The position numbers and the translations under genes were made by a program. Positions 8,192 through 17,636 of a stretch of DNA of 55,835 nt are shown piece by piece. The first letter of the stretch is position 1; each line of letters opens with the position of its first letter. The notes under the pieces are model-generated. The model made no database searches, was not told where the DNA came from, and was given only the letters and a program-made list of their open reading frames with translations. This DNA comes from Stenotrophomonas lacuserhaii (GTDB taxonomy: Bacteria > Pseudomonadota > Gammaproteobacteria > Xanthomonadales > Xanthomonadaceae). Where the stretch lies: positions 7,397-63,231 of the forward strand of contig NZ_JACSQS010000016.1 in the NCBI RefSeq assembly GCF_014836545.1, given 5' to 3'.

Positions 8192-9118
8192 ATGGAAACC
8201 AAAGCCAACTACGTGCTGATAGGCGCGTTCACCCTGATCACCGGCCTGGCCCTGCTGGCCTTCGGCCTCTGGGCAGCCAAGTATTCGTCCGACCGCACCT
8301 GGCAGGAATACCGCGTGGTGTTCCGCGAGGCGGTCACCGGCCTGACCGTGGGCAGCCCGGTGCAGTACAACGGCATCGCGGTGGGGTCGATCATCGAGCT
8401 CAATCTGGTCCCGGATGACCCGCGTCAGGTGGTGGCCAAGATCCGCCTCAACTCCACCACGCCGGTCAAGACCGATACCCGCGCCAAGCTGGCGATCACC
8501 AGCCTGACCGGCCCGTCGATCATCCAGCTCAGTGGCGGTACGCCGCAGTCGCCGACGCTGACCTCGGTCAACCGCGATCCCGCGCCGATCATTCCGACCA
8601 CGCCTTCGGCCCTGCAGAACATCACCGACGTGGCCAACCGCATCGTCGAGCGCATGGACCAGGTGCTGAGCGACCGCAACGTGGCCGCGATCAATGCCAC
8701 GTTGGCCAATATCGAATCGATCAGTGGCGGGCTGGCCGACCAGAAACAGGGCACCCAGGCGCTGCTGCTCAGCGCGCGCAATGCCGCGCGTAGTCTGGAC
8801 GAGACCCTGAAGACCACCAACGGGACCATCCAGCGGCTGGACCAGAACCTGGTACAGGAGCTGCCGGGCATCATCGAAAAGCTGGACGCCACCATGACCA
8901 AGATGGATTCGGCGGCCGGCAATGCCAATTCGATCCTCGGCGAGAACCGGGCGGCCATCAACAGCTTCGCCAGCGACGGCCTGGGCCAGCTCGGTCCGAC
9001 CCTGACCGAACTGCGCGGCCTGATCCGCGACCTGCGCCGGGTCAGTGACCGCCTTGAGAACAACCCCGCGCGCTACTTGCTGGGCCGCGACGCACCGAAG
9101 GAGTTCGAACCCGAATGA
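8192..9118 (+). CDS. MCE-domain (MlaD-like) membrane-anchored lipid-binding protein
   Basis: This 308-residue protein is anchored by one N-terminal membrane helix (about residues 7-28, YVLIGAFTLITGLALLAFGLW). An MCE domain follows at about 40-120 (YRVVFREAVTGLTVGSPVQYNGIAVGSI), with a long helical C-terminal part. MCE proteins form hexameric rings in the periplasm that hold or conduct lipids. It is longer than E. coli MlaD (183 residues) and shaped more like single-MCE proteins of PqiB/Mce type. Its stop overlaps the start of the lipoprotein gene (ATGA). Confidence 0.88.
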   Translation: METKANYVLIGAFTLITGLALLAFGLWAAKYSSDRTWQEYRVVFREAVTGLTVGSPVQYNGIAVGSIIELNLVPDDPRQVVAKIRLNSTTPVKTDTRAKLAITSLTGPSIIQLSGGTPQSPTLTSVNRDPAPIIPTTPSALQNITDVANRIVERMDQVLSDRNVAAINATLANIESISGGLADQKQGTQALLLSARNAARSLDETLKTTNGTIQRLDQNLVQELPGIIEKLDATMTKMDSAAGNANSILGENRAAINSFASDGLGQLGPTLTELRGLIRDLRRVSDRLENNPARYLLGRDAPKEFEPE

Positions 9119-9768
9119 AGCGCATGCCCTCCCTGTCCGTGACGCGCCTGCTGCTGCCGGCTGCTCTGCTGGCCAGCCTGGCCGGTTGTTCGATCCTGTC
9201 CAGCGGCGACCGCAACGCAGTGACGATCTACTCCCCGGCCGTACAGGTGAAGGTGGATCCGTCCTGGCCTACCGTGGCCTGGCAGCTGGTGCTGTCCAAG
9301 CCGAGCGCCACGCGCATGGTCGACAGCCCGCGCATCAACGTGCGGCCGCGTCCTTCGGAGCTGGAAATCTACGCTGGCGCGACCTGGGCGCAGCCGGCCA
9401 CCGACATGATCGAAGACGCCCTGCTGCGCGGTTTCGAGGATTCCGGCCGTATCGCCGGCGTCGGGCGCGCCGCTGCGGGTATCCGCGCTGATTACCGCCT
9501 TGCGACCGACATCCGCCGTTTTGAATCGGATTACCGCGGCCAGCCCACGCCGACCGTGGTCATCGAGATCAACGCCAAGCTGATCCACGTGGTGGACCAG
9601 CGCGTGGTGATCGACCGGACGTTCCGCCAGGAACAGCCGGTGGGTTCGACCGACGTGCCGGCGGTGACCGCGGCCTTCGAGAAGGGGCTGAATGCCCTGA
9701 CCGCCGATGTGGTGGGCTGGGCGCTGAGCAGTGGGCAGAAGGATACGGACGGCGGTTCACTGCGCTGA
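9115..9768 (+). CDS. ABC-type transport auxiliary lipoprotein (PqiC/DUF330-like)
   Basis: This 217-residue lipoprotein has a signal peptide with lipobox LAGC (Cys near residue 26). The mature part has the PF03886-type pattern: YSPAVQV at the start, RPRPSELEIYAGATWAQPATDMIEDALLRGFEDSGR in the middle, and a C-terminal VIDRTFRQEQPV...TAAFEKGLNALTADVVGWA helix. In the Pqi system PqiC is an outer-membrane lipoprotein that contacts the MCE tunnel. Its presence, and the lack of mlaC and a separate mlaB, sets this operon apart from canonical mlaFEDCB. Confidence 0.85.
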   Translation: MKRMPSLSVTRLLLPAALLASLAGCSILSSGDRNAVTIYSPAVQVKVDPSWPTVAWQLVLSKPSATRMVDSPRINVRPRPSELEIYAGATWAQPATDMIEDALLRGFEDSGRIAGVGRAAAGIRADYRLATDIRRFESDYRGQPTPTVVIEINAKLIHVVDQRVVIDRTFRQEQPVGSTDVPAVTAAFEKGLNALTADVVGWALSSGQKDTDGGSLR

Positions 9769-9781
9769 TTGGCTGGTGATT

Positions 9782-9802
9782 CGGTAGTGCCGGCCGCTAG
9801 CG
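9782..9802 (+). repeat. Partial GTAG-headed SMAG/REP-like element
   Basis: GTAG at about 9784-9787 is followed by a GC-rich segment resembling the left half of the element at 79-102, but the right half is not preserved. The alkB stop codon (9797-9799, minus strand) lies inside it, so the repeat and the end of the gene overlap. Confidence 0.45.
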
Positions 9803-10390
9803 CGGTGTAATCAGGCGGAAAGTCAGGTTGATCCGCTCGACCTGTACCCGGGCGCTCTTCGGCAGGGCATGCTGGTAGTGGGCTTGCGTACTGCCGGCCA
9901 TGACCAGCAGGTCGCCATGGCCGAGCAGGTAGTTGGCCTTGAAGGCGTGGTCATCGCGCCTGCGCAGCAGAAAGCGGCGCGCAGCGCCCAGGCTGAGTGA
10001 AGCAATCACCGGCTGCGGCCCCAGTTCCGGCTCGTCATCGCTGTGCCAGCCCATGCTGTCCGTACCGCTGCGATAGCGGTTGAGCAGCACGCTGTTGAGG
10101 CGCGTTCCCAGCTCCTCCTGCAATCGGTCACGAACGGGCATCAGCACATCCGCCCACGGATGCGGCAGAAAGTCTGCGCCGGAGTAACGGTAACGCGCAT
10201 CCGCGTCGCCCATCCAGCAACTCAGCCGCGGTGAATCCACCAACCGCCCGAACATCCGTATCCGGTGCACTTCCCATGGAATGTCCCGCAGCAACGCTGC
10301 CTGCAGGGCCGCTGCCTGCGCAGGAGGCAGCCACCCTGCAAGGTGGCGCACATCGGCATCAGGCAGGTCCTGCGGGAACAGCGCGGCCAT
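9797..10390 (-). CDS. AlkB-like 2-oxoglutarate/Fe(II) dioxygenase (DNA dealkylation)
   Basis: This 197-residue protein is of the AlkB family, closest in layout to the short ALKBH2/3-like bacterial forms. The iron ligands are visible as HSD in WHSDDEPELG and the later His in HYQHALPK. The 2-oxoglutarate motif RxNxTxR is present as RINLTFR at the C-terminus. Such enzymes oxidatively remove alkyl groups from 1-methyladenine and 3-methylcytosine. It is convergent with the lipid transport operon. Its start codon touches the stop of the upstream scoB gene, so it may be translated as the third gene of a scoA-scoB-alkB transcript. Confidence 0.9.
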   Translation of the reverse strand: MAALFPQDLPDADVRHLAGWLPPAQAAALQAALLRDIPWEVHRIRMFGRLVDSPRLSCWMGDADARYRYSGADFLPHPWADVLMPVRDRLQEELGTRLNSVLLNRYRSGTDSMGWHSDDEPELGPQPVIASLSLGAARRFLLRRRDDHAFKANYLLGHGDLLVMAGSTQAHYQHALPKSARVQVERINLTFRLITPR

Positions 10391-11022
10391 CAGCTGCGCT
10401 TGAACGCCACGCCGGTCTTTTCCACCAGCTCTGCTTCTTCAACGCCCGGTGCGGTTTCCACCAGCACCAGCCCGTCGCCGGTCACATCGAACACGGCCAG
10501 ATCGGTAATGATGCGATCCACCACGCCGACACCGGTCAGCGGCAGCGAGCATTCCTTGAGGATCTTGTGCTCGCCGTTCCTGGCGGTGTGCTCCATCAGC
10601 ACCACCACCCGCTGCACGCCGGCTACCAGATCCATCGCCCCGCCCATGCCCTTGACCATCTTGCCCGGCACCATCCAGTTGGCCAGGTCGCCGCTATCGG
10701 TCACCTGCATCGCGCCGAGGATGGCCAGGTTGACGTGGCCGCCGCGGATCATCGCGAAGCTGTCATCGCTGCCGAAATAACTGGCGCCCGCACGCGCGGT
10801 AACGGTCTGTTTGCCTGCGTTGATCAGGTCTGGGTCGATCTCCGCCTCGGTGGGGAACGGGCCGATCCCGAGCAGGCCGTTCTCCGACTGCAGCCAGACG
10901 TCCACGCCCTCGGGAATATGGTTGGCCACCAGGGTCGGCAGGCCGATGCCGAGGTTCACATAGGCCCCATCGGTGAGCTCACGCGCGGCACGGGCCGCCA
11001 TTTCGTCGCGGGTCCAGGCCAT
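10390..11022 (-). CDS. scoB: 3-oxoacid CoA-transferase subunit B
   Basis: This 210-residue beta subunit of succinyl-CoA:3-ketoacid CoA-transferase moves CoA from succinyl-CoA to acetoacetate in ketone body use. The catalytic glutamate lies in the motif [10 protein letters not shown]. The [11 protein letters not shown] segment and the [10 protein letters not shown] motif are typical of subunit B. The ATG at 11022 follows an AGGAGG ribosome binding site at about 11033-11038 inside the end of scoA, which fixes the start; the longer open frame upstream is a shadow. Confidence 0.92.
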   Translation of the reverse strand: MAWTRDEMAARAARELTDGAYVNLGIGLPTLVANHIPEGVDVWLQSENGLLGIGPFPTEAEIDPDLINAGKQTVTARAGASYFGSDDSFAMIRGGHVNLAILGAMQVTDSGDLANWMVPGKMVKGMGGAMDLVAGVQRVVVLMEHTARNGEHKILKECSLPLTGVGVVDRIITDLAVFDVTGDGLVLVETAPGVEEAELVEKTGVAFKRS

Positions 11023-11023
11023 C

Positions 11024-11755
11024 TCAGTTCGCCTCCTGGCGCACGGTACGTTGTTCGATGCGCTTCTCGGGTGTCGGGTTATGCACGATGCGGTGCACGT
11101 AGATACCGGGCAGGTGCACCTGATCCGGGTCGATGCTGCCCACCGGCACCACCTCTTCCACCTCGGCGATGCAGACCTTGCCGGCCATCGCGCAGGCCGG
11201 ATTGAAGTTGCGCGCGGTACGCCGGAACAGCAAGTTGCCCGCTTCGTCCGCCTTCCACGCTTTGACCAATGCCACATCAGCGCGCAGCGCGGTTTCCATC
11301 ACGTAGTGGCGGCCGTCGAACTCTCGCGTTTCCTTTCCCTCGGCCACCACCGTGCCGTACCCGGTAGCGGTGAAGAACGCCGGAATGCCGGCCCCACCGG
11401 CGCGCAGGCGCTCGGCCAGGGTGCCCTGCGGGTTGAATTCCAGTTCAAGTTCGCCGGCCAGGAACTGGCGCTCGAACTCCTTGTTCTCGCCCACGTAGGA
11501 AGAGATCATCTTCCGGATCTGGCGGGTCGCCAGCAGCTGGCCAAGGCCGAAACCGTCCACGCCGGCATTATTGGAAATCACCGTCAGGCCGCTGACACCG
11601 CTGTCGCGCAAGGCGGCAATCAGCGCCTCGGGGATGCCACACAGGCCGAAACCGCCAACGGCCAGGGTCTGACCATCGGCGACCACGCCCTGCAGGGCGA
11701 GCGCCGCGCTGGCATATCGTTTATCGCGCTTGCTGCCGGTACCGGAACTATCCAT
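11024..11755 (-). CDS. scoA: 3-oxoacid CoA-transferase subunit A
   Basis: This 243-residue alpha subunit pairs with ScoB. Recognisable blocks are [17 protein letters not shown] near the N-terminus, [12 protein letters not shown], and the C-terminal [22 protein letters not shown]. The frame is open to 11830, but the ATG at 11755 ([25 protein letters not shown]) fits the family. The scoA stop and scoB start are one base apart. The genes serve acetoacetate or short-chain acid metabolism in the cytosol. Confidence 0.92.
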   Translation of the reverse strand: MDSSGTGSKRDKRYASAALALQGVVADGQTLAVGGFGLCGIPEALIAALRDSGVSGLTVISNNAGVDGFGLGQLLATRQIRKMISSYVGENKEFERQFLAGELELEFNPQGTLAERLRAGGAGIPAFFTATGYGTVVAEGKETREFDGRHYVMETALRADVALVKAWKADEAGNLLFRRTARNFNPACAMAGKVCIAEVEEVVPVGSIDPDQVHLPGIYVHRIVHNPTPEKRIEQRTVRQEAN

Positions 11756-11923
11756 TGCGTTGCTGTCCCACGGTAATGATGACGGCATTCTAACGGCACC
11801 CCGCCCCCCCGCTGGGGTGCGGCGCAGCATTTGCCGCAGTGGGCACAGCTCGTAAACTGGCGGTCCCGGTCACGCCTGCATCCCGATGTGCGGCCAGATG
11901 CCGCCCCGTTGGAAAGATCGCCG

Positions 11924-14900
11924 ATGTCCGTCCTGTTCGATGAAAATGATCTGTATCGCTGGCTCGACGAGCGCACGATCCACAAGGCGGCCGGCTACCT
12001 GGCCAGGGTGTATGACCTGCGCATGGAAAGGGACCTCCTGCATGCCAAGGTAGAGGGCACTGCCACCCAGCCTTATCGGGTAACGATCAACCTCAAGGCC
12101 AGCCTTCGTAGCCCCCACAGTCGCCTCAACGGCCGCTGCAGCTGCCCGGTGGGCGACAATTGCAAGCATGTGGCCGCGGTCATGATGTGTGCCCTGCACG
12201 GGCCTGATGAGGATAGCGAAGACGAGGAAATCGAGGCGACGGTACCGCAGCACGCGCAACCGGTTCGCGCCGAGCTGCTCACCCGTCTGTCTCAATGGCA
12301 TGCTCAGCACGCTGCACGCACGGGGTCGAGCAAGGGAAAGCAGAACCCGAAAAGCGTTGCGTTCGTGCTTTCCGTATTCCAGTTCCGCCTCGGCATCCAT
12401 GCGTACAGGATGCGGAAGACGGCCGACGGCGCGCTGGAGCGCGAGAAGCGGTTTGACATCACCCCGGAGCTGGTCATCGACCCGCCCGGCTACGTGTCGC
12501 AACAGGACATCGCCGTTCTCGGGCAGCTGTGGTTGCGCCAGCAGCGCAAGGGCGGCCGGCGTGTAGCCGTGCAGCCGTTGCTGGACATGATCCTGGCCTC
12601 CGGCCATGGCTGGGTACAGCACCCCGGCACGAGGCAGTTGCTGCCCCTGCGCGCGGGCCCCGCTCGCGCAGGCCACCTGGAGTGGAAGGCGGCCGACAGC
12701 CAGCTGGGCGTATGCTCCCTGCCGGTGCTGCAGGTGGACGGGAACGCCGACGGAGCGGTGGAAGATCAGTGCGCCTGTTATCTGGACGAGAGAACCGGTG
12801 AGACGGGTCCGCTGCAACTGGCGGTGGCAAGCCCCGACGCCGATGCTTTCCTTGGGCTGCCGCCGTTGCTGCCCGACGAGCATTCCCTTACCGCGCAGAT
12901 GCTCCAGCGGCTGGATCCTGCCCTGCCCCTGCCGCCGGCCACCGCCGATGCGATGCCCATCGCCCAGGTGGATGGCATGGTCCCGCACCTGATGCTGCAT
13001 ACCGAAGAGCAACCGCAGACGTGGGGCGCGCGAAGAGGTGAGATGCAGCGGCTGGAATTCGCCACGGTCTCTTTCGCCTACGGCGACCATTTCAAGCACC
13101 TCGATGACCCCTCGCGCTTCGTGCGGGGTGCGGACGGAACGATCGAGCTGCTGCCACGCGATACGGCCGAAGAGGCCAAGCGGGAAAACGAGTTGCGCAG
13201 CAGTGGACTTCACCGCCATCCGCAGTCGGCAGCGCTGCTCAGTGGGGCCGGGCCCCACTTCCACCTGCGCTCCTACGACTGGGGCAGCTTCATGCTGCGC
13301 GAGCTGCCCCGGCTGCAGGAACTGGGGTGGGTGGTCACCGTCCCGGAGGATTTCCGGCACCGCATCACCGTGGTGGACAGCGTGCTCTGGGACGTGCAGC
13401 CCGATGACACAGGCGCTGGCTGGCTGGACGTAGCGCTGGGCATCGAAATCGATGGCCAGACGGTGCCGCTGGCACCGATGCTGGCGCAATTACTGCAGAC
13501 CGATCCGCGCTGGACGCGGGGCGCGCTGGATGCCATCGACGACGAAGAGCGCATCCTGATCGCCTCCCCCACGGCAGGAGCGCTGTCATTCCAGGCGGGG
13601 CGGCTGAAGCCCGTCGTGACCCTGCTCGGCGACCTGTTTGGCAACGGCGCTGGGCCCCTGCGTGTTTCCGCACGCGACAGGGGACGCCTGCAGGCGCTGC
13701 AACAGTCCGGAAGCCTGCAGCTGCGTGGCGCCACCGATACCCGCGCGATGGTGCAGCGGCTGGTGCAGGAACCCACGCCACAACCGGTTGCGGCACCCGT
13801 CGGGCTGGCTGCCGCCTTGCGGCCTTATCAGCAGGACGGGCTGGCGTGGCTGCAGTACCTGCGCCAACAGGAGCTGGGCGGCATCCTGGCCGATGACATG
13901 GGCCTGGGCAAGACGCTGCAGACCCTGGCGCACGTGCTGCTGGAAAAGGAAGGGGGGCGATTGGACCGGCCCGCGCTGGTGGTCATGCCGACATCCCTGC
14001 TGTTCAACTGGCAGCAGGAGGCCGCGCGTTTCGCTCCCGGTCTGCGCGTGCTGGTCCTGCATGGCCCTGCCCGAGAGGCGCTGTTCGAACAGATTCCCGC
14101 CCACGACCTGGTGCTGACCACCTATCCGCTGGTGTGGCGGGATGAGGCCGCGCTGCAGGCGCATGCCTATCACCTGCTGATCCTCGACGAAGCCCAGCAG
14201 GTAAAGAATGCCAAGGCACGCGCGGCGATCAGCCTGCGCACGCTGCAGAGCCGGCACCGGCTGTGCCTGACCGGCACGCCGCTGGAAAACCACCTGGGCG
14301 AACTGTGGACGCATATCGACTTTGTCCTGCCGGGCCTGCTTGGCAGCGAGAAGACCTTCAACCTGCATTGGCGCCATCCGATCGAGCGCAGCGGTGACGG
14401 CCAACGCGCGCAGCTGCTGGCCCAGCGCGTGCGTCCATTCCTCCTGCGCCGACGCAAGGACCAGGTGGCGGCGGAGCTGCCGCCCAAGACCGTGATCACC
14501 CGCCACGTGTCATTGGAGGGTGGCCAGCGCGACCTGTACGAGACAGTGCGATCGGCGATGCAGGAAAAAGTGCGCGAGGCCGTCGCCGGCAAAGGAATGG
14601 CCAAGAGCCACATCGTCGTGCTCGATGCACTGCTGAAGTTGCGCCAGGTCTGCTGCGATCCACGCCTGCTGCCCGGCGAGGCCACGCCGCGCACGCAGGG
14701 TTCGGCCAAGCTTGACCTGCTGTTGACGCTGTTGCCGGAGATGGTGGAGGAAGGACGCCGCATCCTGGTGTTCTCCCAGTTCACGCGCATGCTGGAGCTG
14801 ATCGCGCAGGCCTTGGACAAGAGCGGACTGGCGTTCGTCACCCTGACCGGCGACACCCGTGACCGGGCCACTCCAGTGCGCCGGTTCATGCAGGGAGAGG

Positions 14901-15262
14901 TGCCCATCTTCCTGATCAGCCTGAAGGCGGGCGGTGTCGGGCTAAATCTGACAGCCGCCGATACGGTCATCCATTTCGACCCGTGGTGGAACCCGGCAGC
15001 CGAAAACCAGGCCAGCGACCGGGCGCACCGGATCGGCCAGGACAAACCGGTCTTCGTCTATCGCCTGATCGCTGCCGGCAGCATCGAGGAGCGGATCAGT
15101 GAACTTCAGCAGCGAAAGGCAGCGCTGGCCGATTCGATCCTGGAGAATGGCGGTGCGGCGGGACCCGGCTTCAGCGAGGAGGACCTGCAGGCGTTGCTGG
15201 AGCCGCTGCCGGGCGTGTCGGCGAAGAAGGGTAAGGCACCAGGCAAACGCGGGGGAAGTTGA
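11924..15262 (+). CDS. SWIM zinc finger SNF2-family helicase
   Basis: This 1112-residue protein begins with a SWIM zinc finger (C-x-C-x5-C-x-H, residues about 72-82, CSCPVGDNCKHV). A long middle region follows, then a SNF2 ATPase. Walker A is in ADDMGLGKTLQTL (about residue 655), Walker B is DEAQ (about 754), and the second helicase lobe runs to about 1060 with the SNF2 motif AHRIGQDKPVFVYR. Bacterial SWIM-SNF2 proteins are presumed to remodel DNA-protein complexes; their role is poorly known. The frame opens at 11831, but ATG 11924 gives the usual start. It is convergent with rmlD, with only 11 bases between stops. Confidence 0.9.
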   Translation: MSVLFDENDLYRWLDERTIHKAAGYLARVYDLRMERDLLHAKVEGTATQPYRVTINLKASLRSPHSRLNGRCSCPVGDNCKHVAAVMMCALHGPDEDSEDEEIEATVPQHAQPVRAELLTRLSQWHAQHAARTGSSKGKQNPKSVAFVLSVFQFRLGIHAYRMRKTADGALEREKRFDITPELVIDPPGYVSQQDIAVLGQLWLRQQRKGGRRVAVQPLLDMILASGHGWVQHPGTRQLLPLRAGPARAGHLEWKAADSQLGVCSLPVLQVDGNADGAVEDQCACYLDERTGETGPLQLAVASPDADAFLGLPPLLPDEHSLTAQMLQRLDPALPLPPATADAMPIAQVDGMVPHLMLHTEEQPQTWGARRGEMQRLEFATVSFAYGDHFKHLDDPSRFVRGADGTIELLPRDTAEEAKRENELRSSGLHRHPQSAALLSGAGPHFHLRSYDWGSFMLRELPRLQELGWVVTVPEDFRHRITVVDSVLWDVQPDDTGAGWLDVALGIEIDGQTVPLAPMLAQLLQTDPRWTRGALDAIDDEERILIASPTAGALSFQAGRLKPVVTLLGDLFGNGAGPLRVSARDRGRLQALQQSGSLQLRGATDTRAMVQRLVQEPTPQPVAAPVGLAAALRPYQQDGLAWLQYLRQQELGGILADDMGLGKTLQTLAHVLLEKEGGRLDRPALVVMPTSLLFNWQQEAARFAPGLRVLVLHGPAREALFEQIPAHDLVLTTYPLVWRDEAALQAHAYHLLILDEAQQVKNAKARAAISLRTLQSRHRLCLTGTPLENHLGELWTHIDFVLPGLLGSEKTFNLHWRHPIERSGDGQRAQLLAQRVRPFLLRRRKDQVAAELPPKTVITRHVSLEGGQRDLYETVRSAMQEKVREAVAGKGMAKSHIVVLDALLKLRQVCCDPRLLPGEATPRTQGSAKLDLLLTLLPEMVEEGRRILVFSQFTRMLELIAQALDKSGLAFVTLTGDTRDRATPVRRFMQGEVPIFLISLKAGGVGLNLTAADTVIHFDPWWNPAAENQASDRAHRIGQDKPVFVYRLIAAGSIEERISELQQRKAALADSILENGGAAGPGFSEEDLQALLEPLPGVSAKKGKAPGKRGGS

Positions 15263-15273
15263 CCGACTTCAAA

Positions 15274-16170
15274 TCAAGGTGTGAGCTCCCCGATTACCCG
15301 CTTGAGCCCTTCCTGCCAATCCGGCAGCAGGATGTCAAAATCCTGCTGCAGTTTGCTGTTGTCCAGTACTGACCATGACGGTCGCTTGGCCGGCGTCGGG
15401 TATTCCGAGCTGGCAATCGCTTGCACGCTCGGCACCCTGGGCAGAACGCCACGCGCGAGGGCTTCTGCGAAAATCGCCTCGGCAAAGCCATGCCAGCTGG
15501 TCTGGCCAGAAGCGGTGAGATGCCACGTGCCGGACAGGCCACCCGCATGCTGCAGTGCCTGCGCGGTGACGTCAGCAATCAACGCTGCGGGTGTCGGCGT
15601 ACCAATCTGGTCGGCCACGACACGCAGTGCAGGACGCTCGGTCCCGATACGCAGCATGGTCCTCAGGAAATTGTTGCCGTGTGCGGCATACACCCACGCC
15701 GTGCGGAAGATCAGGTGGCGACCGCCGGCCGCACGCACCCGGTCTTCGCCATCACGCTTGCTTGTGCCATATACACCCAGCGGGGCCGTTGGCTGGTCTT
15801 CGCGATAGGGTGCGGTGCCTTCACCATCGAACACATAATCGGTGGAGTAATGCACGAACGGCACACCGGCCCGCGAGCACCAGCGCGCGATCACGCCGGG
15901 TGCCTCGGCGTTGGCACGGAAGGCAGCTTCAGCGTCCTGTTCCGCCTTGTCCACCGCCGTGTAGGCGGCGGCGTTGACGACGATATCGGGGCGCACGCGG
16001 CCCAGCAGCGCAACCAGTGAATCGGGCTGATCGAAGTCCGCAACCTCACAGGTGCTATCGTCCGTCAACGTGCCGCTGCGCGTGGTGGTCACAACCGTGC
16101 CCAAGGAAGACAGCGCACGTAGCAGCTCTCGGCCGACCTGGCCGTTGCCGCCGAACACGAGGATCGTCAT
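15274..16170 (-). CDS. rmlD: dTDP-4-dehydrorhamnose reductase
   Basis: This 298-residue SDR enzyme catalyses the last step to dTDP-L-rhamnose, the NAD(P)H-dependent reduction of dTDP-4-keto-L-rhamnose. The nucleotide-binding motif is GGNGQVG at the N-terminus, and the catalytic YxxxK is YGTSK in PLGVYGTSKRDGE. FVHYSTDYVFDG and FRTAWVYAAHGNNF are RmlD hallmarks. The start overlaps the rmlC stop by four bases (ATGA). It is the last gene of the rmlBACD operon, whose product feeds LPS core or O-antigen synthesis. Confidence 0.95.
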   Translation of the reverse strand: MTILVFGGNGQVGRELLRALSSLGTVVTTTRSGTLTDDSTCEVADFDQPDSLVALLGRVRPDIVVNAAAYTAVDKAEQDAEAAFRANAEAPGVIARWCSRAGVPFVHYSTDYVFDGEGTAPYREDQPTAPLGVYGTSKRDGEDRVRAAGGRHLIFRTAWVYAAHGNNFLRTMLRIGTERPALRVVADQIGTPTPAALIADVTAQALQHAGGLSGTWHLTASGQTSWHGFAEAIFAEALARGVLPRVPSVQAIASSEYPTPAKRPSWSVLDNSKLQQDFDILLPDWQEGLKRVIGELTP

Positions 16171-16724
16171 GCGGCGAAAACCGGCAGCCGCTCTTCCGCG
16201 ATATCGGCAAGGAAGGGCGCGGATTCATCCTTGGCCGACAGCTGCGGAACGCTGACCGGCCAATCCACTGCGATGTCGGCGTCATTCCAGCGTACGGTGG
16301 CGTCGGCGTCGGCGACATACACCTCGGTGCACAGGTAATGGAAAAGCGCGCGCTCCGAAAGCACGGCGAAGCCATGGGCAAACCCCTCTGGTATCCAGAA
16401 CTGCCGCTTGTTCTCGGCGCTCAATACCACCGCCTCCCATTGGCCAAAGGTGGGCGATCCACGTCGGATATCCACGGCGACGTCGTAGACCTCGCCCTCC
16501 AGAACGCTCACCAGTTTTCCCTGTGGACGCGGCCACTGGTAATGCAGGCCGCGCAACACGCCACGCGACGACGATGAGATATTGCTCTGCACGAAGTCCA
16601 TCGGAAGGCCTTGCGCAGAGAAACGTTCGCGATTCCAGCCTTCGAAGAAGAATCCGCGTGCATCTCCATGCACGTGTGGCTCGATTACCACACAGCCCGC
16701 CAGGCGGGTCTCGATGACTTTCAT
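16167..16724 (-). CDS. rmlC: dTDP-4-dehydrorhamnose 3,5-epimerase
   Basis: This 185-residue cupin-fold epimerase acts at C3 and C5 of the 4-keto sugar. The catalytic histidine is in RGLHYQ, and the segment [24 protein letters not shown] is typical. The open frame extends to 16856 but overlaps rmlA; ATG 16724 gives [16 protein letters not shown], the normal RmlC start, and overlaps the rmlA stop by four bases. Length matches the family. Confidence 0.95.
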   Translation of the reverse strand: MKVIETRLAGCVVIEPHVHGDARGFFFEGWNRERFSAQGLPMDFVQSNISSSSRGVLRGLHYQWPRPQGKLVSVLEGEVYDVAVDIRRGSPTFGQWEAVVLSAENKRQFWIPEGFAHGFAVLSERALFHYLCTEVYVADADATVRWNDADIAVDWPVSVPQLSAKDESAPFLADIAEERLPVFAA

Positions 16725-17614
16725 GGAACCGAACCCCTGAGTGCGAGCTGGTGCAGGTATTGGCCGTAGGCATTCTTGATCAGTGGCGCGGCCAAGGCTT
16801 CGAGCTGGGCCAAATCTATCCACCCATTGCCCAGTGCGATCTCTTCCGGGCAGCACACCTGCAGGCCCTGGCGGGTCTGGATGGTCTCGATGAAATTGGA
16901 CGCTTCAAGCAGCGACTGGTGGGTGCCGGTGTCCAGCCACGCATAACCGCGGCCCAGCGGCTCCAGCCGCAATGCACCCTCATCCAGGTAGCGCTGGTTG
17001 AGGTCGGTGATCTCCAGTTCGCCACGCGCGGAGGGCTTCAACTCAGCCGCATATTGGCTAGCCTTGCCGTCGTAGAAATACAGACCGGTCACCGCATAGT
17101 TCGAACGTGGCGTGGCCGGTTTTTCCGCCAGCCCGATCACCCTGCCGTCCTTGTCGAACTCAGCCACGCCATAGCGTTCCGGATCGTTGACCCAGTAGCC
17201 GAACACGGTCGCGCCATTCGCGCGCGCGTCAGCACGCTTGAGCACTTCCGTCAGGCCGTGGCCATGGAATACGTTGTCGCCGAGCACCAAGCAGCTTGGT
17301 CTGCCGTCCAGGAATTCGCGTCCGATCAGAAACGCTTGGGCCAGGCCATCCGGGCTCGGCTGGGCGGCGTACTGGATGTCCATGCCCCATTGCGAACCGT
17401 CGCCCAGCAGCTGCTGGAACAGCGCCTGCTCATGCGGGGTATTGATGATCAGGACTTCACGGATGCCCGCCAGCATCAGCACGCTGAGTGGGTAGTAGAT
17501 CATCGGCTTGTCGTACACCGGCAGCAGCTGCTTGCCGACGCCCTTGGTGATCGGATACAGCCGGGTGCCGGAGCCCCCGGCCAGGATGATGCCTTTACGC
17601 TGCGTCTGCGTCAT
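16721..17614 (-). CDS. rmlA: Glucose-1-phosphate thymidylyltransferase
   Basis: This 297-residue nucleotidyltransferase makes dTDP-glucose from glucose-1-phosphate and dTTP. The nucleotide-binding motif GGSGTRLYP is at residue about 13, and [17 protein letters not shown] is the family hallmark. [19 protein letters not shown] is also typical. The frame continues upstream to 17677, but ATG 17614 ([14 protein letters not shown]) gives the usual start. It lies 22 bases after rmlB. Confidence 0.95.
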   Translation of the reverse strand: MTQTQRKGIILAGGSGTRLYPITKGVGKQLLPVYDKPMIYYPLSVLMLAGIREVLIINTPHEQALFQQLLGDGSQWGMDIQYAAQPSPDGLAQAFLIGREFLDGRPSCLVLGDNVFHGHGLTEVLKRADARANGATVFGYWVNDPERYGVAEFDKDGRVIGLAEKPATPRSNYAVTGLYFYDGKASQYAAELKPSARGELEITDLNQRYLDEGALRLEPLGRGYAWLDTGTHQSLLEASNFIETIQTRQGLQVCCPEEIALGNGWIDLAQLEALAAPLIKNAYGQYLHQLALRGSVP

Positions 17615-17636
17615 GGGTACGTGGTCCTTTGTGGGC

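Noticed and set aside
11870..13489. 539-codon open frame antisense to the SNF2 gene
   Set aside because: There is no recognisable domain; the SNF2 gene on the other strand has clear motifs.
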